From: a bacterium
Lineage (GTDB): Bacteria; SZUA-79; Acidulodesulfobacterales; Acidulodesulfobacteraceae
DNA: 64,000 nt
Direction of reading: 5' to 3'
NCBI GenBank assembly: GCA_021813595.1
Contig: JAKAKF010000218.1
Span: 7,863 to 71,862 of the forward strand
In this document: one piece after another, positions 26,177 to 34,846 of the stretch
Layout: each line of letters begins with the position of its first letter
Position numbering within the stretch: the stretch's first letter is position 1
Made by a program: the position numbers and the translations under genes
The notes under the pieces: generated by a model
Told to the model about the DNA's origin: nothing
The model's input: only the letters and a program-made list of their open reading frames with translations
The model's database searches: none

Positions 26177-27934
26177 TTAAGACTGTTTAATTTTTTCTAT
26201 TTCGTCTTTGACTATCTTTTCAATAATATCTGGAAGCATTTTTTTCACTGTTTCAATAATATCGGGTTTAATTTCGCTAATGACTGTTTCTATAGCATTT
26301 TTAAGATAAGAATCCATATCGGCAAGATTCTGTTCGTTTAAAATTTTCAATTTTAATTCTCCTTTTTCTTCGGTTGAAGTTTTTTCTTCGCTTAACGCGA
26401 TATTGAATCCGGCAAAAGGTTCATTGAAATCCTGATTATTCGGCTGTTGTTTCTCGAGAGCCGCCAAGTGTGGTTCGGACGCTTCTTCTGTTCCTTTTAA
26501 AGAATCGGCGTTAATTTCAAGTCCGCTTTCCGGAGCGCTAAGATCAAAAATACCGTTATTTATATCATCTGCATTATTATTAATATTAACGTCTATGGAA
26601 GTTTGATTTTTATTTGACCCATAACCCGTTAAACTATTTTGTTCCGCAACATTTATTTGTTCGGACGCTTCTTCTGTTCCTTTTAAAGAATCGGCGTTAA
26701 TTTCAAGTCCGCTTTCCGGAGCGCTAAGATCAAAAATACCGTTATTTATATCATCTGCATTATTAACGTTCCGCGATGTTTGATTTACGTTTATAGAAGA
26801 CATTAGTTCGTTAAGCGGATTAGGCTCGAAAGAATCTGAAGATTCTATACTCCATAAAGTATCGGCAGATTTTTCAATTTCTTCCGTCTTCCGTATATCG
26901 TTTTCCTTGTCGGTATTAATCTGTTGAGTTTGCGGCTCTAATGAAGTTTCCTGAATCTTTTCGTATGAAAACGGTTCCGAAATTTTTATTTCCGCAATAT
27001 CGGTCGGTTCTTCAGTTTTTTTAATATCGGAAGCCGGTTCCGTTTCCAATTTATTTTGGGTTCCGGTAATCGATATAGGCGCTTCATTTTTTTCTTCTCC
27101 GGTTTGCGTTATATCATAGGCTGAGCTTGTTTCAATTTCCTGCATCCGAGTTGCGCCTGCTGTCGTTTCGGTTTTGGATATAATATTCGAATCTTCTGCA
27201 GCCGAAAGCCGGACGTCTTTCTTGTTTAATTCTTCAAATTCTTTGAATATAGCATCGTCTTTAAATAAATTTTCAAACGCCTGGCTGAGTTCTGCCGATT
27301 CGATATCTGAATTTTCGGTATCCGACGCCGCATTTTCATAGCCGCCCTCATTATTATTATCTTTCTTAGGCGATAAAGCATTTGATATGTTTTGAAAATC
27401 TAAATTTTCGTTATTTTTTTTAGTTTCAAAATCTGAAATGTCGAATACTTTATCGCTTTTAATAACATTATTTTTAGCCGCGTACTTAATTTTGTTTAAG
27501 TCGTTTTTTTTGTTTTCGGAAGCGATATCTCCCGAAATTTTTCCGGATTTATCTTCGTCGGGAATAGACAGGGTTTTTTTTACTTTTAAAATAAACGTAT
27601 CTTTGTCGAACGGCCTGTATATAAAGCCGTCCGTTTTTAATTTAATAAGAACGTCTCTCTCCTTATCGGACAAATCAGAAGGAACTAATAGAAGAAGGGG
27701 AGTTTCTGCAAACTCTTTGCTTGTTTTAAGTTCCGTTATGCTTTTCTTTAGATCGGTGTCGATAGAATTATAGCTCAGTACTATAATATCAGGCTTAAAA
27801 TTTTTTGCAACTTTGTAAATAGACGAAGGTTCTTTAACAAGATTGAGGTTGAATTCGGTATTGTCCTGTAGTATCGCAGTTATAGCTCTTTGCATCGATT
27901 CGCTTTCGTCTATAAAAATTAAATTATACGACAT
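26177..27934 (-). CDS. Pseudo-receiver response-regulator-like protein with long acidic linker
   Basis: A 585-residue protein. Residues 1-120 have the response-regulator receiver pattern (I-F-I-D-E-S-E-S at the start, Y-R-P-F-D-K-D-T near 108). The phosphoacceptor position reads I-I-V-L-S-Y-N instead of L-L-D, so it probably cannot be phosphorylated normally. A long, acidic, Asn/Ser/Glu-rich and probably disordered region follows (about 130-530), holding two identical copies of a 35-residue block. The last 45 residues form an amphipathic helix pair (D-I-I-E-T-V-K-K-M-L-P-D-I-I-E-K), like tails seen in deltaproteobacterial receiver proteins. The ATG at 27934 is chosen over one five codons upstream because GGAGG sits five bases before it. 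Function is unknown; a scaffolding or localisation role like FrzS is conceivable. Confidence 0.7.
   Translation of the reverse strand: MSYNLIFIDESESMQRAITAILQDNTEFNLNLVKEPSSIYKVAKNFKPDIIVLSYNSIDTDLKKSITELKTSKEFAETPLLLLVPSDLSDKERDVLIKLKTDGFIYRPFDKDTFILKVKKTLSIPDEDKSGKISGDIASENKKNDLNKIKYAAKNNVIKSDKVFDISDFETKKNNENLDFQNISNALSPKKDNNNEGGYENAASDTENSDIESAELSQAFENLFKDDAIFKEFEELNKKDVRLSAAEDSNIISKTETTAGATRMQEIETSSAYDITQTGEEKNEAPISITGTQNKLETEPASDIKKTEEPTDIAEIKISEPFSYEKIQETSLEPQTQQINTDKENDIRKTEEIEKSADTLWSIESSDSFEPNPLNELMSSINVNQTSRNVNNADDINNGIFDLSAPESGLEINADSLKGTEEASEQINVAEQNSLTGYGSNKNQTSIDVNINNNADDINNGIFDLSAPESGLEINADSLKGTEEASEPHLAALEKQQPNNQDFNEPFAGFNIALSEEKTSTEEKGELKLKILNEQNLADMDSYLKNAIETVISEIKPDIIETVKKMLPDIIEKIVKDEIEKIKQS
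26473..26765. repeat. Perfect 107-bp direct repeat inside the pseudo-receiver gene
   Basis: Bases 26473-26579 and 26659-26765 are identical over 107 positions, with a period of 186. A weaker shared flank (TTTGATTT) suggests a longer unit. It encodes two copies of the block starting N-A-D-D-I-N-N-G-I-F-D-L. Identity at synonymous sites points to a recent duplication or ongoing conversion. Confidence 0.9.
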
Positions 27935-28085
27935 AACAACCTCCGTCATCTTTAAAATATTTATAATTTTTGGTACAATATAAAATTACTATATCAAATA
28001 CGGCTTAGATTAATTTTAATATTTTTAAATAATATAGTCAATAATTTTAAAGCAATTTTTAAAATAATAAGATATATAAGACAAT

Positions 28086-29174
28086 ATGTCAACTATAGAT
28101 AGATATATTTTTAAGCAGATGATTTTTCCGTTTATTTTCGGTCTGGTTATTTTCACTTTCAGCGTTACGATAAACCGCATTCTTTTGTTGACGCAGATGG
28201 TTTTAAATAAAGGCATCAGCATATCTGCCGTTTTAAAACTTGCAAGCTTGACAATACCTGATTTTATGATAATAACCTTGCCCGTATCTTTTTTGCTTGC
28301 ATTACTTGCTGTTTTCGGCAAGATGACGCAGGATAACGAAATTACTGCGTTAAGGGCTTCCGGAGTAAGTATTTTCAGGCTTACTAAACCTGCAATTTTA
28401 TTTTCCCTCATACCGCTTGTTTTTTCTATACTTTTTTCGTTTTATATAGCACCGAGGTTCAATTTTTTTTTTAGGGTCCTTGCGGTTAAAGAAGTTAAAA
28501 AAGCCGCCCTTTCCGCATTGAAAAAAAATTCATTCACTAACAGGTTTGGAGGGCTTAACATTTTCGTTAAAAGCGTAAATACGCAAAAATCTACGCTTAA
28601 AGGAATTTTTATATTAAATAAAGTTCGGAATAATCCTGAAACTTTAATTGCAAAAAGCGGCAATATTAAGTACGACAGGAAACGTAATACTCTGTCTTTT
28701 TATTTGAAAAACGGCACTATACAGAATCAGGAGCCTGATTCTAAGAATTTCTGGATTATGCATTTTAAAACTTATAAAATTAACGTTAAGCTTAGCGGAC
28801 TTTCTATACCCGGCAAAAATAGCTCTATTCATTTTTTGACTTTTTCTAAACTTTTACGAAAATATATCGTTCAGAAAAGTCCGGAGATGAAAAATATTTA
28901 TCTTGCATATCTTTATAAAAAAATAGCAATACCGGTTGCGACGCTGTTTTTTATATTCATAGGTATGCCGCTCGGCACCCTTCTTGAAAAAAGAAGTTTA
29001 TTCCTGGCTATCTCATATACTATAATATTTGTAGTTATTTACTATGTTTTATTTACTTCCGGTTTTTATATGTCTTTGAACGATAAAATTAATCCTTTTA
29101 TAGGAGTTTGCGGCGCCGATTTATTTCTTGCCGCCTCAGGTTTCGTGCTTTATATTAAAGCTTCATTAAAATAA
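28086..29174 (+). CDS. lptF: LPS export ABC transporter permease LptF
   Basis: Inner-membrane half of the LptB2FG LPS extractor. The 362-residue YjgP/YjgQ protein begins with the family motif I-D-R-Y-I-F-K-Q-M, has three N-terminal helices, a periplasmic beta-jellyroll (about 140-265) and three C-terminal helices. A-I-P-V-A-T-L-F-F-I-F-I-G-M-P-L-G lies near 279. E-I-T-A-L-R-A-S-G near 87 is the cytoplasmic coupling segment that contacts LptB. lptG follows two bases later. Transcription diverges from the pseudo-receiver gene. Confidence 0.9.
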   Translation: MSTIDRYIFKQMIFPFIFGLVIFTFSVTINRILLLTQMVLNKGISISAVLKLASLTIPDFMIITLPVSFLLALLAVFGKMTQDNEITALRASGVSIFRLTKPAILFSLIPLVFSILFSFYIAPRFNFFFRVLAVKEVKKAALSALKKNSFTNRFGGLNIFVKSVNTQKSTLKGIFILNKVRNNPETLIAKSGNIKYDRKRNTLSFYLKNGTIQNQEPDSKNFWIMHFKTYKINVKLSGLSIPGKNSSIHFLTFSKLLRKYIVQKSPEMKNIYLAYLYKKIAIPVATLFFIFIGMPLGTLLEKRSLFLAISYTIIFVVIYYVLFTSGFYMSLNDKINPFIGVCGADLFLAASGFVLYIKASLK

Positions 29175-29176
29175 TT

Positions 29177-30277
29177 ATGAAAATACTCCAAAAATACCTT
29201 TTAAACGAATTTTTAAAATATTTTGCCGTAACTATAATAAGCCTGGTATTTTTTTACGTAACTATAGATTTTATTTCTAACATTGGGGCATTTACGAAAC
29301 ACTCTCCAGAATTTCAGTATATAATCATTTATTATCTTTATAAACTTCCCGAAATAATATACAGAGTATTGCCGCTCTCGATTCTTTTATCCACCCTTTT
29401 ATCTATTTCCGCTTTCAATAAGAACAATGAGATTACCGCCGTGAAATCGTCCGGACTCAGCATGCTGAAATTTTTTGCTCCGCTGATTGCACTCGGTCTC
29501 TTTATATCGGCTGCATCATTTTTGCTTTCAAACTTCATAGCCGTGCGCACAAATGTTTTAAGAAGAGTAGTTATGCAGAGAGATATCAATAAAAACAAAT
29601 CTTTCAACGAAAAATCGGTTTATAAATATACGACCAAAAATATTTTAATCCATTACAAAAGAAGCATAGTTACGGCGGAGATTATGAATCCGTCCGATAA
29701 AACTATAAAAGGCGTTAACGTTTACGTTTTTAACGATAAATTCATTCTTTTAAAAAGATATATTGCAAGGTCAGGGCGTTTCGGCAACAAAGGCCTTGTA
29801 TTAAGAGCCGGACAGGTCGACGGTTTTAATATGAAAAACAAAAGCGGCGGATTTGAGCAAAAATATTTTAAAGCTCTTATAATTCCAGTTTATCTTAATT
29901 TAAATTTTTTCAGGTCAAATACTCTTAGGCCGGAGTTTCTCTCTATAATAAATCTTTCAAAGATGGTCGCAGTAGCAAAAAAATCCGAATCGGGTTTAAG
30001 CTACGTACTTACGAGTTACTATTCCAAACTGTCGTTTCCGCTGATAAATTTAATTCTAATACTTATAGGAATATCGATAGGGCTTATGCTCGGTAAAAAA
30101 GGCAATTCCCCCGTTTCTATAGGGATAAGCATCGTATTTGCTTTTACATGGTGGGTTATAAATTCGATATCTCTGTCTCTGGGCGAATCCGCCCAATTAA
30201 GTCCTTTTCTTGCGGCTTTCATGGCAGACATAATATTTATGTCGTTTGCGATATATCTTATAGCGGGTATCGATTAA
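29177..30277 (+). CDS. lptG: LPS export ABC transporter permease LptG
   Basis: Partner of LptF in the LPS transporter. The 366-residue protein has the same architecture: start I-L-Q-K-Y-L-L-N-E-F-L, coupling segment E-I-T-A-V-K-S-S-G near 88, periplasmic domain in the middle and three C-terminal helices. Two-base spacing from lptF shows an operon. Which of the pair is F or G is assigned by gene order and slight motif differences. The end is 33 bases from a convergent hydrolase gene. Confidence 0.9.
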   Translation: MKILQKYLLNEFLKYFAVTIISLVFFYVTIDFISNIGAFTKHSPEFQYIIIYYLYKLPEIIYRVLPLSILLSTLLSISAFNKNNEITAVKSSGLSMLKFFAPLIALGLFISAASFLLSNFIAVRTNVLRRVVMQRDINKNKSFNEKSVYKYTTKNILIHYKRSIVTAEIMNPSDKTIKGVNVYVFNDKFILLKRYIARSGRFGNKGLVLRAGQVDGFNMKNKSGGFEQKYFKALIIPVYLNLNFFRSNTLRPEFLSIINLSKMVAVAKKSESGLSYVLTSYYSKLSFPLINLILILIGISIGLMLGKKGNSPVSIGISIVFAFTWWVINSISLSLGESAQLSPFLAAFMADIIFMSFAIYLIAGID

Positions 30278-30310
30278 TTAATGTTGGCAATGCCGAAATA
30301 TAAAATTATA

Positions 30311-31087
30311 TTACAGTTCAATGCTTAATCCGTCGTAAGACGGTATTAGTTTTTCGGATTTGCAGGAGCATATTTCTTTTATTTCGTCGTAATCTATATT
30401 ATGCCCCATATGCGTGAAATAAGTTCTGGACGGGTTTATTTTTTCGGCAACGTTAATAGCTTCGGCTATGCTGAAGTGCGTTTTGTGAGAGTCGAACCTG
30501 AGGGCGTCTATCATTAACACGTTTAACCCCTTAAGCAAACCCAAAGAAGATTCCGTTATAGACGATACGTCGGTAATATAGGCGAAGTCGTTTATTCTGT
30601 AGCCGTTTATTAAATTTTTGCCGTGATATACGGGGACGGGAGTTATAAATAATCCGGATTTGATTTCAAAGGATTCTTTTATAATATTAGGGATTAGATA
30701 AGGCTTGCTTGATTCGGTTTTTTCTTTAAATATATAGTCGAATTTATCTTTAATAAAATTTATCGCCGTTTCCGAGGCGTAAACCGGTATAAATTTGTTG
30801 TCCTGTTTTTTTAAGTAATTAAACATTCTGAGGTCGTCTATGCCGAAAATATGGTCGGCATGCGTGTGAGTATATAACACCGCATCGATGTTTGCGATAT
30901 TAAATTTCAAAGCTTGCGTTCTTAAGTCAGGCGCCGTATCTATTAATATATCGAAATTATTTTCGGATATAAGTATAGAAGGTCTCAAACGTTTGTTTTT
31001 TGGATTTTCCGAAGCGCAAACTTTACAGCGGCATCCTATTAACGGAACGCCGGTCGAGGTGCCGCAGCCGAGTACTAAAATTTTCAT
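30311..31087 (-). CDS. PhnP-like metallo-beta-lactamase-fold hydrolase
   Basis: A 258-residue MBL-fold protein. The metal motif H-T-H-A-D-H is at residues 74-79, followed by I-F-G-I-D-D-L-R. Further ligands are likely in D-T-A-P-D near 50, V-Y-H-G near 155 and T-H-M-G-H near 230. The N-terminal G-C-G-T-S-T-G-V-P and the cysteine cluster G-C-R-C-K-V-C (18-24), a probable structural zinc site, are typical of PhnP and relatives. PhnP hydrolyses a cyclic ribose phosphate in phosphonate breakdown. No other phn genes are here, so a general phosphodiesterase role is the safer call. Confidence 0.8.
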   Translation of the reverse strand: MKILVLGCGTSTGVPLIGCRCKVCASENPKNKRLRPSILISENNFDILIDTAPDLRTQALKFNIANIDAVLYTHTHADHIFGIDDLRMFNYLKKQDNKFIPVYASETAINFIKDKFDYIFKEKTESSKPYLIPNIIKESFEIKSGLFITPVPVYHGKNLINGYRINDFAYITDVSSITESSLGLLKGLNVLMIDALRFDSHKTHFSIAEAINVAEKINPSRTYFTHMGHNIDYDEIKEICSCKSEKLIPSYDGLSIEL

Positions 31088-31140
31088 ATATTTTTATGAT
31101 ACAATAAAAAAGGAGTTAAAGCAAATAAGGCAATAAAAAA

Positions 31141-33051
31141 ATGGATAAAAAAAATTCCGAAAAAGTTAAGATAAAAAGGGAAATTATTTTTGCGGCTATA
31201 ATTTTCGCGCTCGTCGTTTTTTCTACTTTTGAAGAACTGCGCATGATATCTTTTTCGAACATTTCCGTAACGTCTAAGATTATAGTTTATGCTTATATAA
31301 ATATTACGGTAGTCCTTTTTTTACTTATGTCGTTTCTTGTATTGAGAAACGTTATAAAATTAATAATAGAAAGAAAAAGAGGAGTAATAGGCGCAAAATT
31401 AAGAACTAAACTCGTGGGACTGTTTGTTATAGTAAGCGTGGTTCCTTCCTTGTTTATGTTTATCGTAATGATTGCTACGGGTTTTGCCGCAAATATTATA
31501 AACAAGTGGTACACTTTCAGGTTAGAAAAAGCCATGGATTATACTTCGGCTATAATCAGGCATAAAAGTGCCTTGATAAAAAGCGCAAAAGACGCGGCGG
31601 TAAACCGTAAAATTGAATGGCTCGAGCATTTTTACAGGGAGTATTCGCAGATAAGGTTTATAAAAAACCCTATGGAAACCACTTACCTTATTTTCTTTTC
31701 TATATTTACGCTTATCGTCCTTTTTATTTCATCATGGGTTGGCTTTTATTTGTCGAAAAAAATGACTAAGCCTATTATAGATCTTGTGGAGGGCACAAAA
31801 AAGGTGGCTTCGGGAGACCTAGATATCAAAGTTTCGAAAGAAAGCGACGACGAAATAGGAATGCTTATAAATTCGTTTAATTTGATGGCTTTAGATCTAA
31901 AAAAGAATAAGGAGGAGATAGAAAAAGCAAATATAGATTTAAAAAACGTCAATGAAGAAATCGAAAGAAGAAGAAGGTTTATGGAAGTAATACTTAAAAA
32001 CATACATGCAGGCGTCATAGGCATAGATTCCACCGGCAAGGTTAGAAGCATAAACAATGCCGCAGAAGATATGTTCGGTATAAATTATAAAGATGCTATA
32101 GGCAAGAATTATAAAGATGTTTTTGCAAAAGACATTTTTTCGGATATCAGAAGCGTTATAAAAGGACTTGCAAAAACTGGCAAAGAAAATCTTACAAAAG
32201 AAATAAAATTGAATATAGACGGAGCTTTGAAGGTATATATAGTCAATATTACTACGATGAAAGACGAAGCGGGAAATTATATAGGTTTTATAGTGGTATT
32301 AAACGATACTACGGATATGATGAAAGCGCAGAGAGTTGCGGCATGGGAAGAAGTAGCAAAAAGAATGTCGCATGAAATAAAAAATCCCCTTACGCCTATT
32401 CGTCTTTCTGCAGAAAGATTAAAAAGAAAATACGGAGAAAAAATATCGCTTGAAGATAGCACTTTCGGCGAATTGGTAAACACGATTATAAAGGAAGTTG
32501 ACGACTTAAAAAGTTTGGTAGATGAATTTTCGCTTTATGCAAGGCTTCCAAAAGCAAATTTGGAACCTGCCGATATAAACGCTTTAATAGGAGAAGTGGT
32601 CAACTTATACAAAAATGCTCACAGAAATATTTGTTTTATAGAGCATTTATGCGATGCTTTGCCGAAGGTTTCCATAGACGGCAGACAGATGAAAAGAGCT
32701 TTTATGAATATAATAGAAAATGCGGTATATAGCGTTAATTTGAAATATTTGGAGAAAATAGGCGAAGACTATAAACCCGAAATTAGAATTTTTACGGAAC
32801 TGATAGAACGGGGGGGTAAAGAAAGCGGAAATAAAAATCTTGCCTTAAAGATATCGTTTTCAGACAACGGAACTGGAATAAACGACGAAATAGTCCAGAA
32901 TATTTATGAACCTTATTTTTCTACAAAACAGGGCGGAACCGGTCTAGGATTAGCTATTACAAAAAATATTTTAATGGAAAACAATGCGCAGATACGTGTC
33001 GAAAATAACGAAAGAGGCGGCGCAGATTTTATAATATATATGCAGTTATAA
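31141..33051 (+). CDS. ntrY: NtrY-like sensor histidine kinase with reduced periplasmic region
   Basis: Membrane histidine kinase, probably partner of the NtrX-like regulator encoded next. The 636 residues have helices at about 14-32, 45-67, 90-114 and 180-203, a HAMP domain (about 203-258), a PAS domain (about 280-395), a HisKA domain with M-S-H-E-I-K-N-P (His411) and a HATPase domain. N-I-I-E-N-A lies near 520, D-N-G-T-G-I near 578 and G-G-T-G-L-G-L near 600. Only about 65 residues lie between helices 3 and 4; family members usually have a far larger periplasmic sensing domain. The helix 4 region (Q-I-R-F-I-K-N-P-M-E-T-T-Y-L) matches normal NtrY, so the shortening is internal. The stimulus is unknown. 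Confidence 0.87.
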   Translation: MDKKNSEKVKIKREIIFAAIIFALVVFSTFEELRMISFSNISVTSKIIVYAYINITVVLFLLMSFLVLRNVIKLIIERKRGVIGAKLRTKLVGLFVIVSVVPSLFMFIVMIATGFAANIINKWYTFRLEKAMDYTSAIIRHKSALIKSAKDAAVNRKIEWLEHFYREYSQIRFIKNPMETTYLIFFSIFTLIVLFISSWVGFYLSKKMTKPIIDLVEGTKKVASGDLDIKVSKESDDEIGMLINSFNLMALDLKKNKEEIEKANIDLKNVNEEIERRRRFMEVILKNIHAGVIGIDSTGKVRSINNAAEDMFGINYKDAIGKNYKDVFAKDIFSDIRSVIKGLAKTGKENLTKEIKLNIDGALKVYIVNITTMKDEAGNYIGFIVVLNDTTDMMKAQRVAAWEEVAKRMSHEIKNPLTPIRLSAERLKRKYGEKISLEDSTFGELVNTIIKEVDDLKSLVDEFSLYARLPKANLEPADINALIGEVVNLYKNAHRNICFIEHLCDALPKVSIDGRQMKRAFMNIIENAVYSVNLKYLEKIGEDYKPEIRIFTELIERGGKESGNKNLALKISFSDNGTGINDEIVQNIYEPYFSTKQGGTGLGLAITKNILMENNAQIRVENNERGGADFIIYMQL

Positions 33052-33093
33052 CAAATCGTTAAAATAAATATTTTTTATATATAAAATATCGAG

Positions 33094-33109
33094 TGGAATA
33101 AATATTGCT
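33094..33109 (+). promoter_or_regulatory. Candidate sigma-54 promoter upstream of ntrX
   Basis: TGG at 33094-33096 and TTGCT at 33105-33109 give the GG-N10-GC spacing of -24/-12 promoters (consensus TGGCAC-N5-TTGCW). The centre (AAT for CAC) is a poor match. Expected transcription start is about 33120, leaving a leader of about 70 bases before ntrX, whose product is itself a sigma-54 activator. Confidence 0.35.
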
Positions 33110-33188
33110 CATTTTATTTATAAATATAAGTATAATTATATGTATATAAATAAAAGTAATAAAATATTTATTTATAAAAGAGGTAAAC

Positions 33189-34700
33189 ATGAAGATTGTA
33201 TTGATAGTGGACGATGAAGAAAGCATAAGAAGTTCTCTTTCCGGAATTCTTAAAGACGAAGGCTACTCGGTAATAACAGAGGCAGGCGGAAAAGCCGGAT
33301 TAAACGCCTTTGCCGACAAATCGCCTAACGTAGTCTTATTGGACGTCTGGCTTTCCGATTCCGACGGCTCGGATATTTTACGTGAAATGGTCAGGATAAA
33401 CAAAAACATTCCGGTAATTATGATTTCGGGTCATTCCGATATAGATACGGCAATTAAAACTATAAAAATAGGAGCTTACGATTTTATAGAGAAACCGCTT
33501 TCTTTAGACAGACTCGTTATTACGGTAGAAAACGCATTAAAATATAACAGCCTTAACGAAAAGAAAGCTATTTTGGCAGAAAGTCTGCCTAACAGTTTCG
33601 AACTTATCGGCGAGGCAGAATCTATTAAAAATCTAAGGGAAAAGATATATAAGGCGGCCCCGTCTTCGGCTCCCGTTCTTATTGCCGGAGAAAACGGCAC
33701 CGGAAAAGAGATTGCAGCGAGGTCGGTTCATATTAACAGCCTGAGGAGCAGCGAGCCTTTTATAGCAATTAACTGTGCCGCTATACCGGAAGAGCTTATA
33801 GAAAGCGAAATTTTCGGTTACGAAAAAGGAGCTTTTACGGGAGCGGCGGCTAGAAAAAAAGGAAAATTCGAATTAGCCGACGGAGGGACACTTTTTTTAG
33901 ACGAAATAGGCGATATGAGCCTGAGAATGCAGTCAAAAATATTGAGGGTTTTACAGGAAGGCAAATTTCAAAGGATAGGCGGAGATAACGAAATTGAGTC
34001 AGACGTCAGGGTTATCGCCGCTACTAATAAAGATCTCGAAGAGGAAATTAAATCGGGCAGATTCAGAAGCGATCTTTTTTTCAGGCTTAACGTTATTCCG
34101 CTTTATATACCGCCGTTAAGGGAAAGAAAAAGCGACATACCTCTTTTAGTAAATTATTTTGTTAAAATTTTTAGCGGCAATACCGGCAGATTAGAGATAG
34201 ACCGTTCCGCTTTGGAGTTACTGCAAGGTTATAGCTGGCCGGGAAACGTCAGGGAACTTAAAAATATCATAGAAAGGTTTTCTATTTTAAATCTATATAA
34301 TAAAGTAACCGCCGAAGACGTCGCCGCGGAATTAAAAATTAAGTATCCGGCTGTCGCGGAAAATAACGGTAGAGTTATTTCGGAAACGGAAAGCGTCATT
34401 TCGAGCATATCTTTGACTGCGCCTATAAAATCCGACGGCTTTTATGCAGTCGAAGATGCAAAGCAATCTCACTTGAATTATTCATCCGGCGAAAATATAT
34501 TGTGCCGTGAAAATTCAAATAATATCGAAAGTATTATGTCTGCCGATTTATTTCAGCAGGCAAAAGAAAATTTTGAAAGAGCATACCTGATTCGCAAACT
34601 AAAAGAAAACGGGAGCAACGTAACTAAAACTGCACAAACTATCGGCATGAGCCGCCGCAATTTACAAAAAAAAATATCTGCGCTAAAAATAATTATTTAG
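33189..34700 (+). CDS. ntrX: NtrX-like sigma-54-dependent response regulator
   Basis: A 503-residue transcription activator. The N-terminal receiver has D-D-E at 8-10 and the phosphoacceptor in V-V-L-L-D-V-W (Asp52). The AAA+ domain has Walker A G-E-N-G-T-G-K-E near 167-174, G-A-F-T-G-A near 214-219 for contacting sigma-54, and L-F-L-D-E-I-G-D-M near 236. A Fis-type helix-turn-helix is at the end (T-K-T-A-Q-T-I-G-M-S-R-R-N-L-Q). Between AAA+ and the DNA-binding part lies a linker of about 70 residues longer than normal. A GAGG site precedes the ATG. It follows ntrY by 137 bases, so it may have its own promoter in addition to read-through. Confidence 0.92.
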   Translation: MKIVLIVDDEESIRSSLSGILKDEGYSVITEAGGKAGLNAFADKSPNVVLLDVWLSDSDGSDILREMVRINKNIPVIMISGHSDIDTAIKTIKIGAYDFIEKPLSLDRLVITVENALKYNSLNEKKAILAESLPNSFELIGEAESIKNLREKIYKAAPSSAPVLIAGENGTGKEIAARSVHINSLRSSEPFIAINCAAIPEELIESEIFGYEKGAFTGAAARKKGKFELADGGTLFLDEIGDMSLRMQSKILRVLQEGKFQRIGGDNEIESDVRVIAATNKDLEEEIKSGRFRSDLFFRLNVIPLYIPPLRERKSDIPLLVNYFVKIFSGNTGRLEIDRSALELLQGYSWPGNVRELKNIIERFSILNLYNKVTAEDVAAELKIKYPAVAENNGRVISETESVISSISLTAPIKSDGFYAVEDAKQSHLNYSSGENILCRENSNNIESIMSADLFQQAKENFERAYLIRKLKENGSNVTKTAQTIGMSRRNLQKKISALKIII

Positions 34701-34736
34701 TAATCATTTATTTAGTAAAAAATTAGCAAAAAATTC

Positions 34737-34765
34737 TTGACAATTTTTTTTAGAAAAAATATAGT
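34737..34765 (+). promoter_or_regulatory. Near-consensus sigma-70 promoter before the zinc-ribbon cluster
   Basis: TTGACA at 34737-34742 and TATAGT at 34760-34765 are separated by exactly 17 bases, with an A/T-rich spacer. The leader to the start at 34847 is about 75 bases and contains AGGAGG-like ribosome binding sequence just before the ATG. Among the best promoter matches seen in the window. Confidence 0.6.
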
Positions 34766-34846
34766 TATTATAAATTTAAATTATAATATAAAATAAACAT
34801 ATCGCTTATAATTTAATCAAATCTTTGAAATTCTTTAGGAGGAATT

